Source: Microbacteriaceae bacterium (GTDB taxonomy: Bacteria > Actinomycetota > Actinomycetes > Actinomycetales > Microbacteriaceae). Taken from it: a stretch of DNA of 64,000 bases. Below are positions 7,088 to 15,784 of this stretch, piece by piece. Position 1 is the first letter of the stretch. The number at the start of each line of letters is the position of its first letter. The stretch covers positions 1 to 64,000 of the forward strand of contig JAODMT010000015.1 in assembly GCA_025464975.1 (NCBI GenBank). Direction: 5' to 3'. A model generated the notes under the pieces. The model saw only the letters and a list, made by a program, of their open reading frames with translations, was not told the DNA's origin and did not search any database. The translations under genes and the position numbers were made by a program.

Positions 7088-9085
7088 ATGGACTTCAAGC
7101 GCTTTCTTCGCGGCCCGCTCATTTACATTTTGCTCGCCGTCATTGTTGTTTCCGTCGGATTCAGCCTGCTCAGCGGCTCCGGATTCAAGCAAGTCACCAC
7201 CGAGCAGGGCCTCCAACTGCTGAAGAGCGACAAGGTCGCCACGGCCAAGATCGTCGATACCGAGCAGCGCGTTGACCTGACGCTGAAGACGGCAGGTTCC
7301 GAGGGCAAGCAGGTGCAGTTCTACTACTCGCTTCCCCGCGGCACCCAAGTCGTTAACGCGGTAGACGCGTCAACCGCCAAGTTCGACGATCAGGTGGACA
7401 AGGGCAACTGGCTTTCGTCGCTCCTCGGTCTCGTGATTCCCTTCCTGCTCATCGGGCTTGTCTTCTGGTTCCTGGTGTCGAGCATGCAGGGCGGCGGCTC
7501 AAAGGTCATGCAGTTCGGCAAGTCGAAGGCGAAGCTGGTTTCGAAGGAGAGCCCGAAGGTCACGTTCGCGGATGTCGCGGGTGCCGACGAGGCCATCGAG
7601 GAACTCGAGGAAATCAAGGACTTCCTGAAGGACCCGGCGAAGTTCCTCGCCGTCGGAGCACGCATTCCAAAGGGCGTGCTGCTGTATGGCCCTCCCGGCA
7701 CCGGTAAGACCCTGCTGGCCCGCGCCGTGGCCGGCGAAGCGAACGTGCCGTTCTACTCCATCTCCGGATCGGACTTCGTCGAGATGTTCGTTGGTGTTGG
7801 TGCCAGCCGCGTGCGGGACCTGTTCGCTCAGGCCAAGGAGAACTCGCCGGCGATCATCTTCGTAGACGAGATCGACGCTGTCGGTCGTCACCGCGGCTCC
7901 GGCATGGGCGGCGGTCACGACGAACGCGAGCAGACGCTCAACCAGCTGCTGGTTGAGATGGACGGCTTCGACGTGAAGACGAATGTCATCCTCATCGCCG
8001 CAACGAACCGTCCGGACATCCTCGACCCCGCGCTTCTGCGCCCCGGCCGCTTCGACCGCCAGATCGGCGTCGACGCCCCCGATCTGCTCGGACGAAAGCA
8101 GATTCTCGAGGTTCACGGAAAAGGAAAGCCGCTCGCCGCGACGGTGGACCTCGAAGTTCTCGCTCGCAAGACGCCAGGATTCACCGGTGCGGACCTCGCC
8201 AACGTGCTTAACGAAGCAGCACTGCTGACCGCTCGCTCGAACGCGCAGCTGATCGACAATCGGGCCCTCGATGAGGCGGTCGACCGAGTGATGGCCGGAC
8301 CCCAGCGCCGAACCAGGGTCATGCGCGACCAGGAGAAGCTCATCACGGCCTACCACGAGGGCGGACACGCACTCGTCGCGACCGCGATGCGGAACACCGA
8401 CCCGGTGACCAAGGTCACCATCCTTCCCCGCGGTAGGGCCCTCGGTTACACGATGGTTCTTCCGCTCGAGGATCGGTACTCGATCAGCCGCAATGAGCTG
8501 CTCGACCAGCTCGCCTACGCGATGGGCGGCCGCGTCGCCGAGGAGATCGTGTTCCACGACCCGACCACCGGTGCGTCGAACGACATCGAAAAGGCGACCT
8601 CCACCGCCCGGAAGATGGTCACCGAATTCGGCATGAGCGCCAACATCGGCTCCGTGAAGCTGGGTTCGGGATCGGGCGAAATGTTCCTCGGCCGCGACAT
8701 GGGAAGCCAGCGCGACTACTCCGAGCGGCTCTCCGAGCAGGTCGACAAGGAGGTGCGCGCGCTCATCGAGAACGCCCACAACGAAGCCTGGGAGGTTCTG
8801 AACCAGAACCGGGAGACCCTCGACAAGCTCGCGACCGCGCTTCTGGAGAAGGAGACTCTCGACCACACGGAACTCGCCGAAATCTTCAAGGACGTCGTAA
8901 AGATGCCGGAGCGCCCGCAGTGGCTCTCGAGCGACAAGCGCCCGGTTTCGCCTCTGCCGCCCGTGCTCGTGCCGCAGAAAGCCCCGATTGACGCGGGAGT
9001 GGTCGATGGCGGAGTAACCTCGGATCCGGTCAAGAAGTCGCGGACACCTCGGCCTCGCAAGCGTCCTGATATCGCGACAGCGTAA
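7088..9085 (+). CDS. ftsH: ATP-dependent zinc metalloprotease FtsH
   Basis: Membrane-anchored AAA+ protease (665 aa) that degrades misfolded membrane proteins and regulatory proteins. Two N-terminal membrane segments flank an extracytoplasmic domain: residues about 10-28, and a second beginning near [20 protein letters not shown]. Walker A GPPGTGKT is at 201-208, followed by Walker B IIFVDEID and the second region of homology ([19 protein letters not shown]). The M41 zinc motif is HEGGH at 423-427, where HEAGH is more usual; it still fits HExxH. ATG at 7088 is preferred to an in-frame TTG at 7037, because the latter overlaps the likely -10. The upstream ribosome site is weak. It precedes the folate operon. 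Confidence 0.95.
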   Translation: MDFKRFLRGPLIYILLAVIVVSVGFSLLSGSGFKQVTTEQGLQLLKSDKVATAKIVDTEQRVDLTLKTAGSEGKQVQFYYSLPRGTQVVNAVDASTAKFDDQVDKGNWLSSLLGLVIPFLLIGLVFWFLVSSMQGGGSKVMQFGKSKAKLVSKESPKVTFADVAGADEAIEELEEIKDFLKDPAKFLAVGARIPKGVLLYGPPGTGKTLLARAVAGEANVPFYSISGSDFVEMFVGVGASRVRDLFAQAKENSPAIIFVDEIDAVGRHRGSGMGGGHDEREQTLNQLLVEMDGFDVKTNVILIAATNRPDILDPALLRPGRFDRQIGVDAPDLLGRKQILEVHGKGKPLAATVDLEVLARKTPGFTGADLANVLNEAALLTARSNAQLIDNRALDEAVDRVMAGPQRRTRVMRDQEKLITAYHEGGHALVATAMRNTDPVTKVTILPRGRALGYTMVLPLEDRYSISRNELLDQLAYAMGGRVAEEIVFHDPTTGASNDIEKATSTARKMVTEFGMSANIGSVKLGSGSGEMFLGRDMGSQRDYSERLSEQVDKEVRALIENAHNEAWEVLNQNRETLDKLATALLEKETLDHTELAEIFKDVVKMPERPQWLSSDKRPVSPLPPVLVPQKAPIDAGVVDGGVTSDPVKKSRTPRPRKRPDIATA

Positions 9086-9120
9086 GAAGTGCTGTCGCGC
9101 CCGACTCCGTAAGGAGAATT

Positions 9121-9732
9121 GTGGTTAGCCCAGCAGCCAACCCCGAACGGCCCCGGCTGTTCGACACCGCTCGAATCGAGGCTGCTGTGCTCGAGATCCT
9201 CGCCGCAATCGGCGAGGATCCGAGCCGTTCCGGGCTGGCGACCACCCCGCAGAGGATCGCGCAGTCCTACGAGGAGTTCTTCGCCGGACTCACCGAGGAT
9301 CCGCTCGAATACCTCGCGGACAGCGCGGAATTCACGGCCGGGTCTGGCGAGCTCAGCGAGTTGGTGCTGCTTCGCGACATCGAATTTCGCTCGATGTGCG
9401 AGCACCACCTGCTTCCCTTCACCGGAGTGGCGCACCTCGCCTACGTTCCTCGGTTTCGCATCGTCGGACTAGGAAAGCTTCCTCGGGTCGTCGAGACGCT
9501 TGCCGCCCGCCCGCAAATGCAGGAGCGGCTCACCGAGGAGATTGCGGATGCACTCCAGACCGGGCTGGACCCTCTCGGCGTTCTCGTGGTGCTTGACGCC
9601 AGCCACACGTGTGTGACAACGCGGGGCGTGCGGCAGTCCAGGAGTTCGACCGTCACCATGGCCAGCCGCGGCACCCTCAGCGAGCCCGTCGCACGCGCCG
9701 AGATCATGGCGCTCATCGGACATTCGGCATGA
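9121..9732 (+). CDS. folE: GTP cyclohydrolase I
   Basis: First enzyme of tetrahydrofolate synthesis, converting GTP to 7,8-dihydroneopterin triphosphate. It has 203 aa. The zinc ligands are visible as C93 and H96 in MCEHHLLPF and C164 in SHTCVTTRG, and RGVRQSRSSTVT near the C-terminus is characteristic. The GTG start has a strong AAGGAG ribosome site 5 nt upstream. It is the first of four folate genes in order folE-folP-folB-folK. Its last codon and stop overlap the folP start as ATGA, which implies translational coupling. Confidence 0.97.
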   Translation: MVSPAANPERPRLFDTARIEAAVLEILAAIGEDPSRSGLATTPQRIAQSYEEFFAGLTEDPLEYLADSAEFTAGSGELSELVLLRDIEFRSMCEHHLLPFTGVAHLAYVPRFRIVGLGKLPRVVETLAARPQMQERLTEEIADALQTGLDPLGVLVVLDASHTCVTTRGVRQSRSSTVTMASRGTLSEPVARAEIMALIGHSA

Positions 9733-10571
9733 GCGACGATCCCGAATCGCCTCTCCCCACTCCACACCCCCGGTTGTCTCGCCCCCAGATCATGGGAATC
9801 GTGAACGTGACCCCAGACTCGTTCAGCGACGGCGGGCGCTATCTCCAGGCGGATGCGGCGATCGCTCATGGAGCGGAGCTTTCAGCGGCCGGCGCGCAAA
9901 TCATCGACGTTGGCGGGGAATCGACGCGACCGGGAGCCGTGCGGGTACCGGCCGCGGAGGAGCAGCGTCGCGTCCTTCCGGTGGTCGCCGCGCTTGCCGA
10001 GCGCGGCATCGCCGTGAGCATCGACACGATGAACGCCTCGACCGCCCTCGCCGCGGCGGAAGCCGGTGCCGCAATCATCAACGATGTCTCCGGGGGTCTC
10101 GCGGACAGGGACATGGCGCGGGTCGCCGCGGAAACCGGCCTCCATTTCGTGGCGAATCACTGGCGCGACGGTGGCACGAACTCCGGGGTCGACGCCCACT
10201 ACGCAAACGTGCTCGTCGATGTTCGGCAGGAGCTCGAAGAACGAGTGGCCGATCTTCTCGACGCCGGGGTAGGCGCGGAGCGCATCATCCTCGATCCGGG
10301 CATCGGCTTTGCCAAGACCGCAGACCAGAACTGGCAATTGCTTTCCCACCTTCCCTCCCTCAACGCCATCGGATATCCGGTGCTCATCGGGGCGTCGCGG
10401 AAGCGATTCCTCGGCACGTTCGTCGACCCGTTCGCGCCGACCGCCGACAGGGACGCCCCAACGGCGACCATCAGCGTGCTCGCGGCGCAATCCGGGGTGT
10501 GGGGTCTCCGCGTGCACAACGTCGCCGTCACGAGCTCCGCGCTCGACGTCTGGGAGGCGATGCAACCGTGA
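9729..10571 (+). CDS. folP: Dihydropteroate synthase
   Basis: Condenses 6-hydroxymethyl-dihydropterin diphosphate with p-aminobenzoate to form dihydropteroate; this family is the sulfonamide target. It has 280 aa in a TIM-barrel fold. Family signatures are MGIVNVTPDSFSDGG (about residues 22-36), the GESTRPGA pterin/PABA loop, and SIDTMNA. The conserved DPGIGFAKTADQN and GASRKRFLG motifs follow. The ATG overlaps the folE stop by 4 bp; an upstream in-frame extension is ignored because it lies within folE. Confidence 0.97.
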   Translation: MSDDPESPLPTPHPRLSRPQIMGIVNVTPDSFSDGGRYLQADAAIAHGAELSAAGAQIIDVGGESTRPGAVRVPAAEEQRRVLPVVAALAERGIAVSIDTMNASTALAAAEAGAAIINDVSGGLADRDMARVAAETGLHFVANHWRDGGTNSGVDAHYANVLVDVRQELEERVADLLDAGVGAERIILDPGIGFAKTADQNWQLLSHLPSLNAIGYPVLIGASRKRFLGTFVDPFAPTADRDAPTATISVLAAQSGVWGLRVHNVAVTSSALDVWEAMQP

Positions 10572-10936
10572 CCGCGGCCGACACAATCACCCTCACCGGT
10601 CTGCGGGCGTTCGGTCACCACGGGGTGCTCGACTCCGAACGTCAAGCCGGACAGGAATTTCTGATCGACGTGACGATCTGGCTCGACTTAGCGGACGCCA
10701 TCTCGACCGACGACGTGACGAAGACGATCCACTACGGGGAGCTCGCCGAGAAGATCGTCGGCGCAGTCGCATCCGACCCGGTCAATCTGATCGAAACGGT
10801 CGCGGAGCGAGTCGCCGCGATTGTGCTCACCTACGATCGCGCGTCGAGCACACGGGTCACCATTCACAAGCCGAGCGCCCCCATCACAGTGCCGTTCGGC
10901 GACGTCGCCGTCTCGATCACCCGGGACCGCCGGTGA
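10568..10936 (+). CDS. folB: Dihydroneopterin aldolase
   Basis: Cleaves 7,8-dihydroneopterin to 6-hydroxymethyl-dihydropterin and glycolaldehyde. It has 122 aa, the usual length. The family motif GLRAFGHHGVLDSER near the N-terminus and the KPSAPI segment near the C-terminus are clear. The GTG start at 10568 overlaps the folP stop as GTGA, and its own stop overlaps folK in the same way, so the fol genes are translationally coupled. Confidence 0.95.
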   Translation: MTAADTITLTGLRAFGHHGVLDSERQAGQEFLIDVTIWLDLADAISTDDVTKTIHYGELAEKIVGAVASDPVNLIETVAERVAAIVLTYDRASSTRVTIHKPSAPITVPFGDVAVSITRDRR

Positions 10937-11466
10937 CCCGGCGGCGGATCGTCTTGCCGGGCATCATCGCCCTCGGCTCGAACCTCGGCGATCGGGTCGG
11001 CATCCTTAGTGAGGCCGTTCGGCAGATCCGGGACATCGCTGGAATCACTGTCACGGCCGTGTCCGGTCTCGTCGAGTCCCACGCGGTCAAGCCGCAGGGA
11101 ACGGATGCGAGCAGCCCCGACTATCTGAACGCCGTCGTTCTCGTGCAGAGCGCCCTTCACCCCGAGCAGCTCCTCGTCGAATTGGGCGCGATCGAATCCC
11201 GGCTCGGTCGGGTGCGGGAGGAACGTTGGGGCGACCGGACGCTCGACCTTGACATCATCTCCTTCGGGCCGCTTCGCATCGATTCCGAGTCGCTCACGCT
11301 GCCCCATCCGCGGGCCTGGGAGCGGCCGTTCGTGATCGTTCCGTGGCTCCAAATCGAACCGGACGCGGTGCTGGCAGGCCACGGACGGATCGATGCTCTG
11401 CCTGCGGCGAGGTCATCAGAGGTCTGGGACTTCGACAGCGGCTCACTCTTTGGGAGACTGGACTAG
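10933..11466 (+). CDS. folK: 2-amino-4-hydroxy-6-hydroxymethyldihydropteridine diphosphokinase
   Basis: Transfers pyrophosphate from ATP to 6-hydroxymethyl-dihydropterin, giving the FolP substrate. It has 177 aa. ALGSNLGDR at the N-terminus, ESRLGRVREERWGDRTLDLDI in the middle (the HPPK signature) and LPHPRAWERPFVIVP near the C-terminus identify it. The GTG start overlaps the folB stop by 4 bp. It closes the four-gene folate set. Confidence 0.96.
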   Translation: MTRRRIVLPGIIALGSNLGDRVGILSEAVRQIRDIAGITVTAVSGLVESHAVKPQGTDASSPDYLNAVVLVQSALHPEQLLVELGAIESRLGRVREERWGDRTLDLDIISFGPLRIDSESLTLPHPRAWERPFVIVPWLQIEPDAVLAGHGRIDALPAARSSEVWDFDSGSLFGRLD

Positions 11467-11482
11467 TGAAGGAGCTAATTTC

Positions 11483-11965
11483 ATGAAACGCACGAGCATC
11501 GGCGCGCTCGTGCTGCTTGCCGCCATCGGCGCGATTGTCGGGGGGCTGCTTGAGGCCGCGCTCGCGTCCGCGGGACGGCCGATCATCCTTCCACCGCTCA
11601 CCCTTGGGATTGCGCTCCTCTTCATCGGCGTCGTTGTCGTGTTGCTAGCGATCCCGATTCGGCGGCTGACCCGCGGCAAGTCTCAGCAACCGATCGACCC
11701 GTTCTACGCCACGCGGGTGCTCATCCTCGCCAAGGCGAGCGCCCTGAGCGGATCACTGCTCACCGGCTTTGCCGCCGGAGTGACGATCTACCTCCTCACC
11801 CGGTCGGTGGTGCCGGTAAACTCTGTGGGACCGGCCATCGCGACGTTCATCGGCGCAGCGTGCCTGTTGGCCGGGGGACTCATCGCCGAGCACATGTGCA
11901 CCATCCCGCCCGCCGATGACGATGACGACGACGAGGGCAGACGGGCCGTCAGGGTTCGGCCCTAA
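11483..11965 (+). CDS. DUF3180 family membrane protein
   Basis: A 160-aa protein with four predicted membrane helices and a very acidic C-terminal run (six consecutive aspartates). It matches the DUF3180 family, a protein found downstream of folK in actinobacteria; its function is unknown. The start ATG follows AAGGAG by 8 nt. It lies 16 bp after folK and is probably in the same transcript. Confidence 0.8.
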   Translation: MKRTSIGALVLLAAIGAIVGGLLEAALASAGRPIILPPLTLGIALLFIGVVVVLLAIPIRRLTRGKSQQPIDPFYATRVLILAKASALSGSLLTGFAAGVTIYLLTRSVVPVNSVGPAIATFIGAACLLAGGLIAEHMCTIPPADDDDDDEGRRAVRVRP

Positions 11966-11984
11966 CGCACATCGGAGGAGCAGC

Positions 11985-12464
11985 ATGGATCGGCTCGAAC
12001 TTCCCGGCGTGACCTGGCGTGGGGTGTCGCCGAAGCTGGTCTGGGTGGAGCTGGTCAGCGGCGCCGTGTTTCTGCTCGTCGTTCTCGCCATTGCGGTGGT
12101 GACGCTTCTGCTTGGCATCTGGTGGGTGGCCGTGCCGCTCGGCGTGATCGCCGTCATCTCCGTCATCAACCTCGCCCTCACCGGTCGCCGGGTGCGCTCC
12201 ATCGGCTACCAGCTGCGGGATGATGATCTGCTGTTCCGCCGCGGCATCATGTGGCAACGCTTCGTCGCCGTGCCGTACGGGCGCATGCAACTCGTCGATA
12301 TCAACCGCGGCCCGATCGCTCGCGGCCTCGGGCTGAGCGAGCTCAAGTTCGTCACCGCGGCGGCGGCCGCCGGAGTCACCATTCCCGGGCTCCCCGAGAA
12401 CGAGGCGGAGGAGCTCCGCGACCACCTCGTCTCCGTCGCGGAAAGCCGTCGGGCCGGACTGTGA
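11985..12464 (+). CDS. PH domain-containing membrane protein (YdbS-like)
   Basis: A 159-aa protein. Two closely spaced membrane helices (about residues 22-65) are followed by a bacterial PH domain of the YdbS type (formerly DUF304), including YGRMQLVDINRGPIARGLGLSEL. Paired YdbS/YdbT proteins are common in Gram-positives and have been linked to resistance to secreted antimicrobial peptides; the role here is not known. GGAGGAG lies just upstream of the ATG. It overlaps the next gene, another PH-domain protein, by 4 bp, which suggests a complex. Confidence 0.82.
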   Translation: MDRLELPGVTWRGVSPKLVWVELVSGAVFLLVVLAIAVVTLLLGIWWVAVPLGVIAVISVINLALTGRRVRSIGYQLRDDDLLFRRGIMWQRFVAVPYGRMQLVDINRGPIARGLGLSELKFVTAAAAAGVTIPGLPENEAEELRDHLVSVAESRRAGL

Positions 12465-14008
12465 CCGAGCCGGAGCTGGCTCCCGCGACGCCTGCCACCG
12501 TCCCGGAGCTCGTCGCGAGGCTGACCGACGGCGAATGGCACCGACTTCACCCGGCGACCCCCCTGCTCAAGGGCGGGTTCGCCCTGATCGTTGTGCTCGG
12601 CTGGGTGGTGAGCAACCTCCGCGAACGACTCATTGGACTGTTCGTGCCTCGATTCGACGACCAGGGCGACCCGGTCGACTACATAGTTCAGCACGGCATC
12701 ATCCTGCAGGCACTGCTCATCGTGACCGGTCTTCTGCTAGTGCTCATCGCCGGGTTCTATGTCTCGTGGCGCATGCACACGTTCCGCATCACGAGCGAGG
12801 TCGTCGAAGTGCGGTCGGGCATCCTGTTCCGCACCAATCGCAAGGCGCGGCTCGACCGCATTCAGGGCATCAACATCGTGCGGCCATTCGTTTCCCGGCT
12901 GTTCGGCGCGGCGAGGCTGGAAATCAGTCAGGCCGGTCACGACGCGAACGTGCACCTCTCCTACCTCAACTCCGCCGCGGCGGACGACCTCCGCCGTGAG
13001 ATCCTGCGACGGGCATCCGGCACCCTGGCGGCCGAACGCGCCGCGGCCGCCCCCGTCGGCTCCGTGCTCGACCGACGGGTCAGCGAGCTGTTCGCGCCCG
13101 AGCTGGACCCGGATGCCGCCCCGCCGGAATCGGTCGTGCGGATCAACCTTGGCCGACTGGTCGGATCGATCGTCCTCGGCACCGGCACGCTCTTCGCCAT
13201 TCTCCTGATCGCCGGGGTTATTACCTGGGTGTCGATCACCGGTCGACTCATCGTGCTCGTCTTCATCCTGCCGAGCCTCCTCGGCTTCGGCAGCTACTAC
13301 GTGCGCCGGTTCACCAAGTCGCTTCGCTACACGATCGCCGGAACCCCGGACGGCATCCGAATCGGATTCGGCCTGTTGTCGACGAGCAACGAGACGCTTC
13401 CGCCCGGCCGGATCCACTCGGTCGAGGTCAGCCAGCCCCTCCTCTGGCGGCTGGCTGGCTGGTGGCAGATTCGGGTGAATCGGGCGAGCCACACCTCGAG
13501 CCGCGGAGCGGCCAACCAGGCCAACACGACGATCCTCCCGGTCGGCAACCTTTCCGAGGTGGCACGGGTTCTCGAGCTCATGTTGCCCGGGGTCATCGGC
13601 CCGCAGACAAGCTCATTCATTGAGAACGGCACGATTTCGCGCGGCGAGGATGGGTTCACCAATTCGCCCCGCCGGGCGGCGGCGCTGCGTCCCCTGTCCT
13701 GGCGGCGGAACGGGTTCGCCGTAATTCCCGGTCTGCTCGTGCTCCGAAAGGGAGCCATCTGGCGCCGCCTCATCATCGTTCCTCAGCCGCGACTGCAAAG
13801 CGTCGGACTGCAGCAGGGCCCGATCCTGCGGCTCCTTCGGCTCGCCTCCATTCACCTTCACACGGTTTCCGGTCCGATCACGGCAGAACTCGGCGCGGTC
13901 GATCGGGATGCCGCGCTCGCCTTTTTCACGGAGGTCGCGGAGGTCGCGGTGCGCGCCGGTCAGTCCGACACATCGCACCGCTGGCGCTCGGGGGAGCTTC
14001 CCGCATGA
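12461..14008 (+). CDS. PH domain-containing membrane protein (YdbT-like, tandem PH domains)
   Basis: A 515-aa partner of the preceding protein. It has membrane helices near residues 38-60 and 88-110, a PH domain with RKARLDRIQGINIVRPFVSRLFGAARLE, a second helix pair near residues 230-275, and two further PH-like regions (RIHSVEVSQPLLWRLAGWW and RLQSVGLQQGPILR). This is the YdbT layout. The GTG start at 12461 forms GTGA with the previous stop, and its own stop overlaps the next ATG. Function is unknown beyond a membrane location. Confidence 0.82.
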   Translation: MTEPELAPATPATVPELVARLTDGEWHRLHPATPLLKGGFALIVVLGWVVSNLRERLIGLFVPRFDDQGDPVDYIVQHGIILQALLIVTGLLLVLIAGFYVSWRMHTFRITSEVVEVRSGILFRTNRKARLDRIQGINIVRPFVSRLFGAARLEISQAGHDANVHLSYLNSAAADDLRREILRRASGTLAAERAAAAPVGSVLDRRVSELFAPELDPDAAPPESVVRINLGRLVGSIVLGTGTLFAILLIAGVITWVSITGRLIVLVFILPSLLGFGSYYVRRFTKSLRYTIAGTPDGIRIGFGLLSTSNETLPPGRIHSVEVSQPLLWRLAGWWQIRVNRASHTSSRGAANQANTTILPVGNLSEVARVLELMLPGVIGPQTSSFIENGTISRGEDGFTNSPRRAAALRPLSWRRNGFAVIPGLLVLRKGAIWRRLIIVPQPRLQSVGLQQGPILRLLRLASIHLHTVSGPITAELGAVDRDAALAFFTEVAEVAVRAGQSDTSHRWRSGELPA

Positions 14009-14727
14009 GCCTCGATGGAATCGGCGAGGACGCGAAGAGACGCTCGGGACGGCTCGGCATCGGGATCATCGGCGCCGGAAAGGTGGGACCGGTGATCGGC
14101 GCCGCGCTCGCGAGCGCAGGCCACGCCATAGTTGGGATCTCGGCGATCTCCGAATCGAGTCGAGAACGGGCCGACGCCATGCTGCATGGCGTGCCGATCC
14201 TCGAGATTCCGGACATCATCGAGCGAAGCGAGCTCGTCATTCTCGCCGTTCCGGCGGGCGAACTGGCGAGTCTCGTTGCCGGGCTTGGCGTAACCGGAGC
14301 GTGGCAACCGGGTCAGCTCGTGATGCACACCGCCGCCGAATTCGGAACGGCGGTGCTCGCGCCGGCCACGGCATCCGGAGCCATCCCGCTCGCCATCCAC
14401 CCGGCCGTCTCCTTCACCGGTACCACGATCGACCTCGCTCAACTTGTCGGGGCGTACTTCGCCGTCACGGCGCCCGGTCCGGTGCAGCCGATCGGCCAGG
14501 CCCTCGTTGTGGAGATGGGCGGCGAGCCGATCATCGTCGCGGAACGCGATCGGGCCGCATATGCCGAGGCGATCGCGACGGCGACGAGCTTTTCGAGCGC
14601 AATCGTCGACCAGGCGACGACTCTCCTCGCCTCGATCGGCATCGAATCGCCCGGGACCATCCTCGGTCCGCTGGTGCGCTCTTCGGTAGAAAATGCGCTC
14701 CGACGGGTTCCGCGCCCGGAACTGTAG
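14005..14727 (+). CDS. Rossmann-like and DUF2520 domain-containing protein
   Basis: A 240-aa protein resembling pyrroline-5-carboxylate reductase/prephenate dehydrogenase-type folds. The N-terminal Rossmann motif GIGIIGAGKVGPVIGAAL is followed by AIHPAVSFTGT and a helical C-terminal DUF2520 part. Genes of this type commonly lie directly upstream of panC in actinobacteria, so a link to pantothenate synthesis is possible, but the activity is not established. ATGA overlap with the previous gene. Confidence 0.8.
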   Translation: MSLDGIGEDAKRRSGRLGIGIIGAGKVGPVIGAALASAGHAIVGISAISESSRERADAMLHGVPILEIPDIIERSELVILAVPAGELASLVAGLGVTGAWQPGQLVMHTAAEFGTAVLAPATASGAIPLAIHPAVSFTGTTIDLAQLVGAYFAVTAPGPVQPIGQALVVEMGGEPIIVAERDRAAYAEAIATATSFSSAIVDQATTLLASIGIESPGTILGPLVRSSVENALRRVPRPEL

Positions 14728-14756
14728 GGTCGCGCCTCCCCAGCGCCAAACCGGAC

Positions 14757-14805
14757 GGTCAGTCGGCCCGTGCGGCCCGGCCCGGTGCGGGCCGTGTCGC
14801 TGACC
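14757..14805 (+). terminator. Hairpin between the DUF2520 gene and panC
   Basis: GGTCAG (14757-14762) pairs with CTGACC (14800-14805), and inside it GGCCCG pairs with CGGGCC around a GC-rich loop. There is no U-tract, so termination or attenuation is only suggested. panC has its own promoter-like hexamer just downstream. Confidence 0.35.
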
Positions 14806-14833
14806 ACGTCGGCCATTGCCCTAGCATCGAGGG

Positions 14834-15697
14834 ATGCCAATCGCCGTAATCGAGACCATTGCCGAGCTGCGCACCGTGACGGCGGATGCCCGCGCTGCGG
14901 CCCGGCGGGTGGCGCTGGTTCCGACCATGGGGGCGCTGCACGACGGGCATCTCGCCCTCGTGCGCCGCGCCCGCGAGGTCGCCGATGTGGTCATCGTGTC
15001 GATCTTCGTGAATCCGCTGCAGTTCGGTCCGAGCGAAGACCTCGACCGGTATCCGCGCACGCTCCGGGACGACCTCGCCCGGCTGGAGGACCTTGGGGTG
15101 GAGGCGGTGTTTGCCCCGAGCGCCCTCGAGATCTATCCCGATGGTCCGACCGGCACCCGGGTGTCGGCCGGACCGGTCGGCGCGTTGTTTGAGGGGCGGT
15201 CTCGGCCCGGTCACTTCGACGGTGTCCTCACCGTTGTATCGAAGCTCCTCAACATCGCTCAGCCGCACGTGGTGCTCTTCGGGCAGAAGGACGCTCAGCA
15301 GGTCTTCCTCGTGTCGCGCATGATCGCGGACCTGAACTTTCCGGTCGGAGTTGAGGTCGTGCCTATCGTGCGGGAGGGCGACGGGCTCGCTCTGTCCAGC
15401 CGCAACCGGTTCCTCGACGCGAGGGAGAAGGTCGCCGCGCTGCGACTCTCCGTCGCGCTGGATGCGGCCGAGTCATCCGCCGACCGCGGTCTCGACGCCG
15501 TGCTCGCCGCCGCCCAGTCGGTGCTGATGGGGGAGAGCCTCGTGGAGTTGGACTATCTGAGCGTCGTTCACCCGGCGACTTTCCTCCCGGTTGACGACAC
15601 TCACCAGGGGAGGGCGCTCGTTCTCGTGGCCGCCCGGGTGGGGACGACCCGCCTCATCGACAACATGCTCATCTTTCTCGGGAGCAATCGCCCCTAG
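14834..15697 (+). CDS. panC: Pantothenate synthetase (pantoate--beta-alanine ligase)
   Basis: Joins pantoate and beta-alanine with ATP hydrolysis to AMP and PPi in coenzyme A synthesis. It has 287 aa, the normal length. PTMGALHDGHLALV is the HIGH-like ATP site, GQKDAQQ is the KMSKS-equivalent loop, and RSRPGHFDGVLTVVSKL and ALSSRNRFL are family signatures. TAGCAT lies exactly 6 nt before the ATG and there is no separate ribosome site, so a leaderless transcript is likely. Confidence 0.96.
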   Translation: MPIAVIETIAELRTVTADARAAARRVALVPTMGALHDGHLALVRRAREVADVVIVSIFVNPLQFGPSEDLDRYPRTLRDDLARLEDLGVEAVFAPSALEIYPDGPTGTRVSAGPVGALFEGRSRPGHFDGVLTVVSKLLNIAQPHVVLFGQKDAQQVFLVSRMIADLNFPVGVEVVPIVREGDGLALSSRNRFLDAREKVAALRLSVALDAAESSADRGLDAVLAAAQSVLMGESLVELDYLSVVHPATFLPVDDTHQGRALVLVAARVGTTRLIDNMLIFLGSNRP

Positions 15698-15784
15698 TGG
15701 CTACGGCGGACTCCGGCACCCTGGGGCGGTCGTAGCCCACCGCGCCGCCGTAAACTTGGGCGAGCCAATCCCCGGGAGTAACGC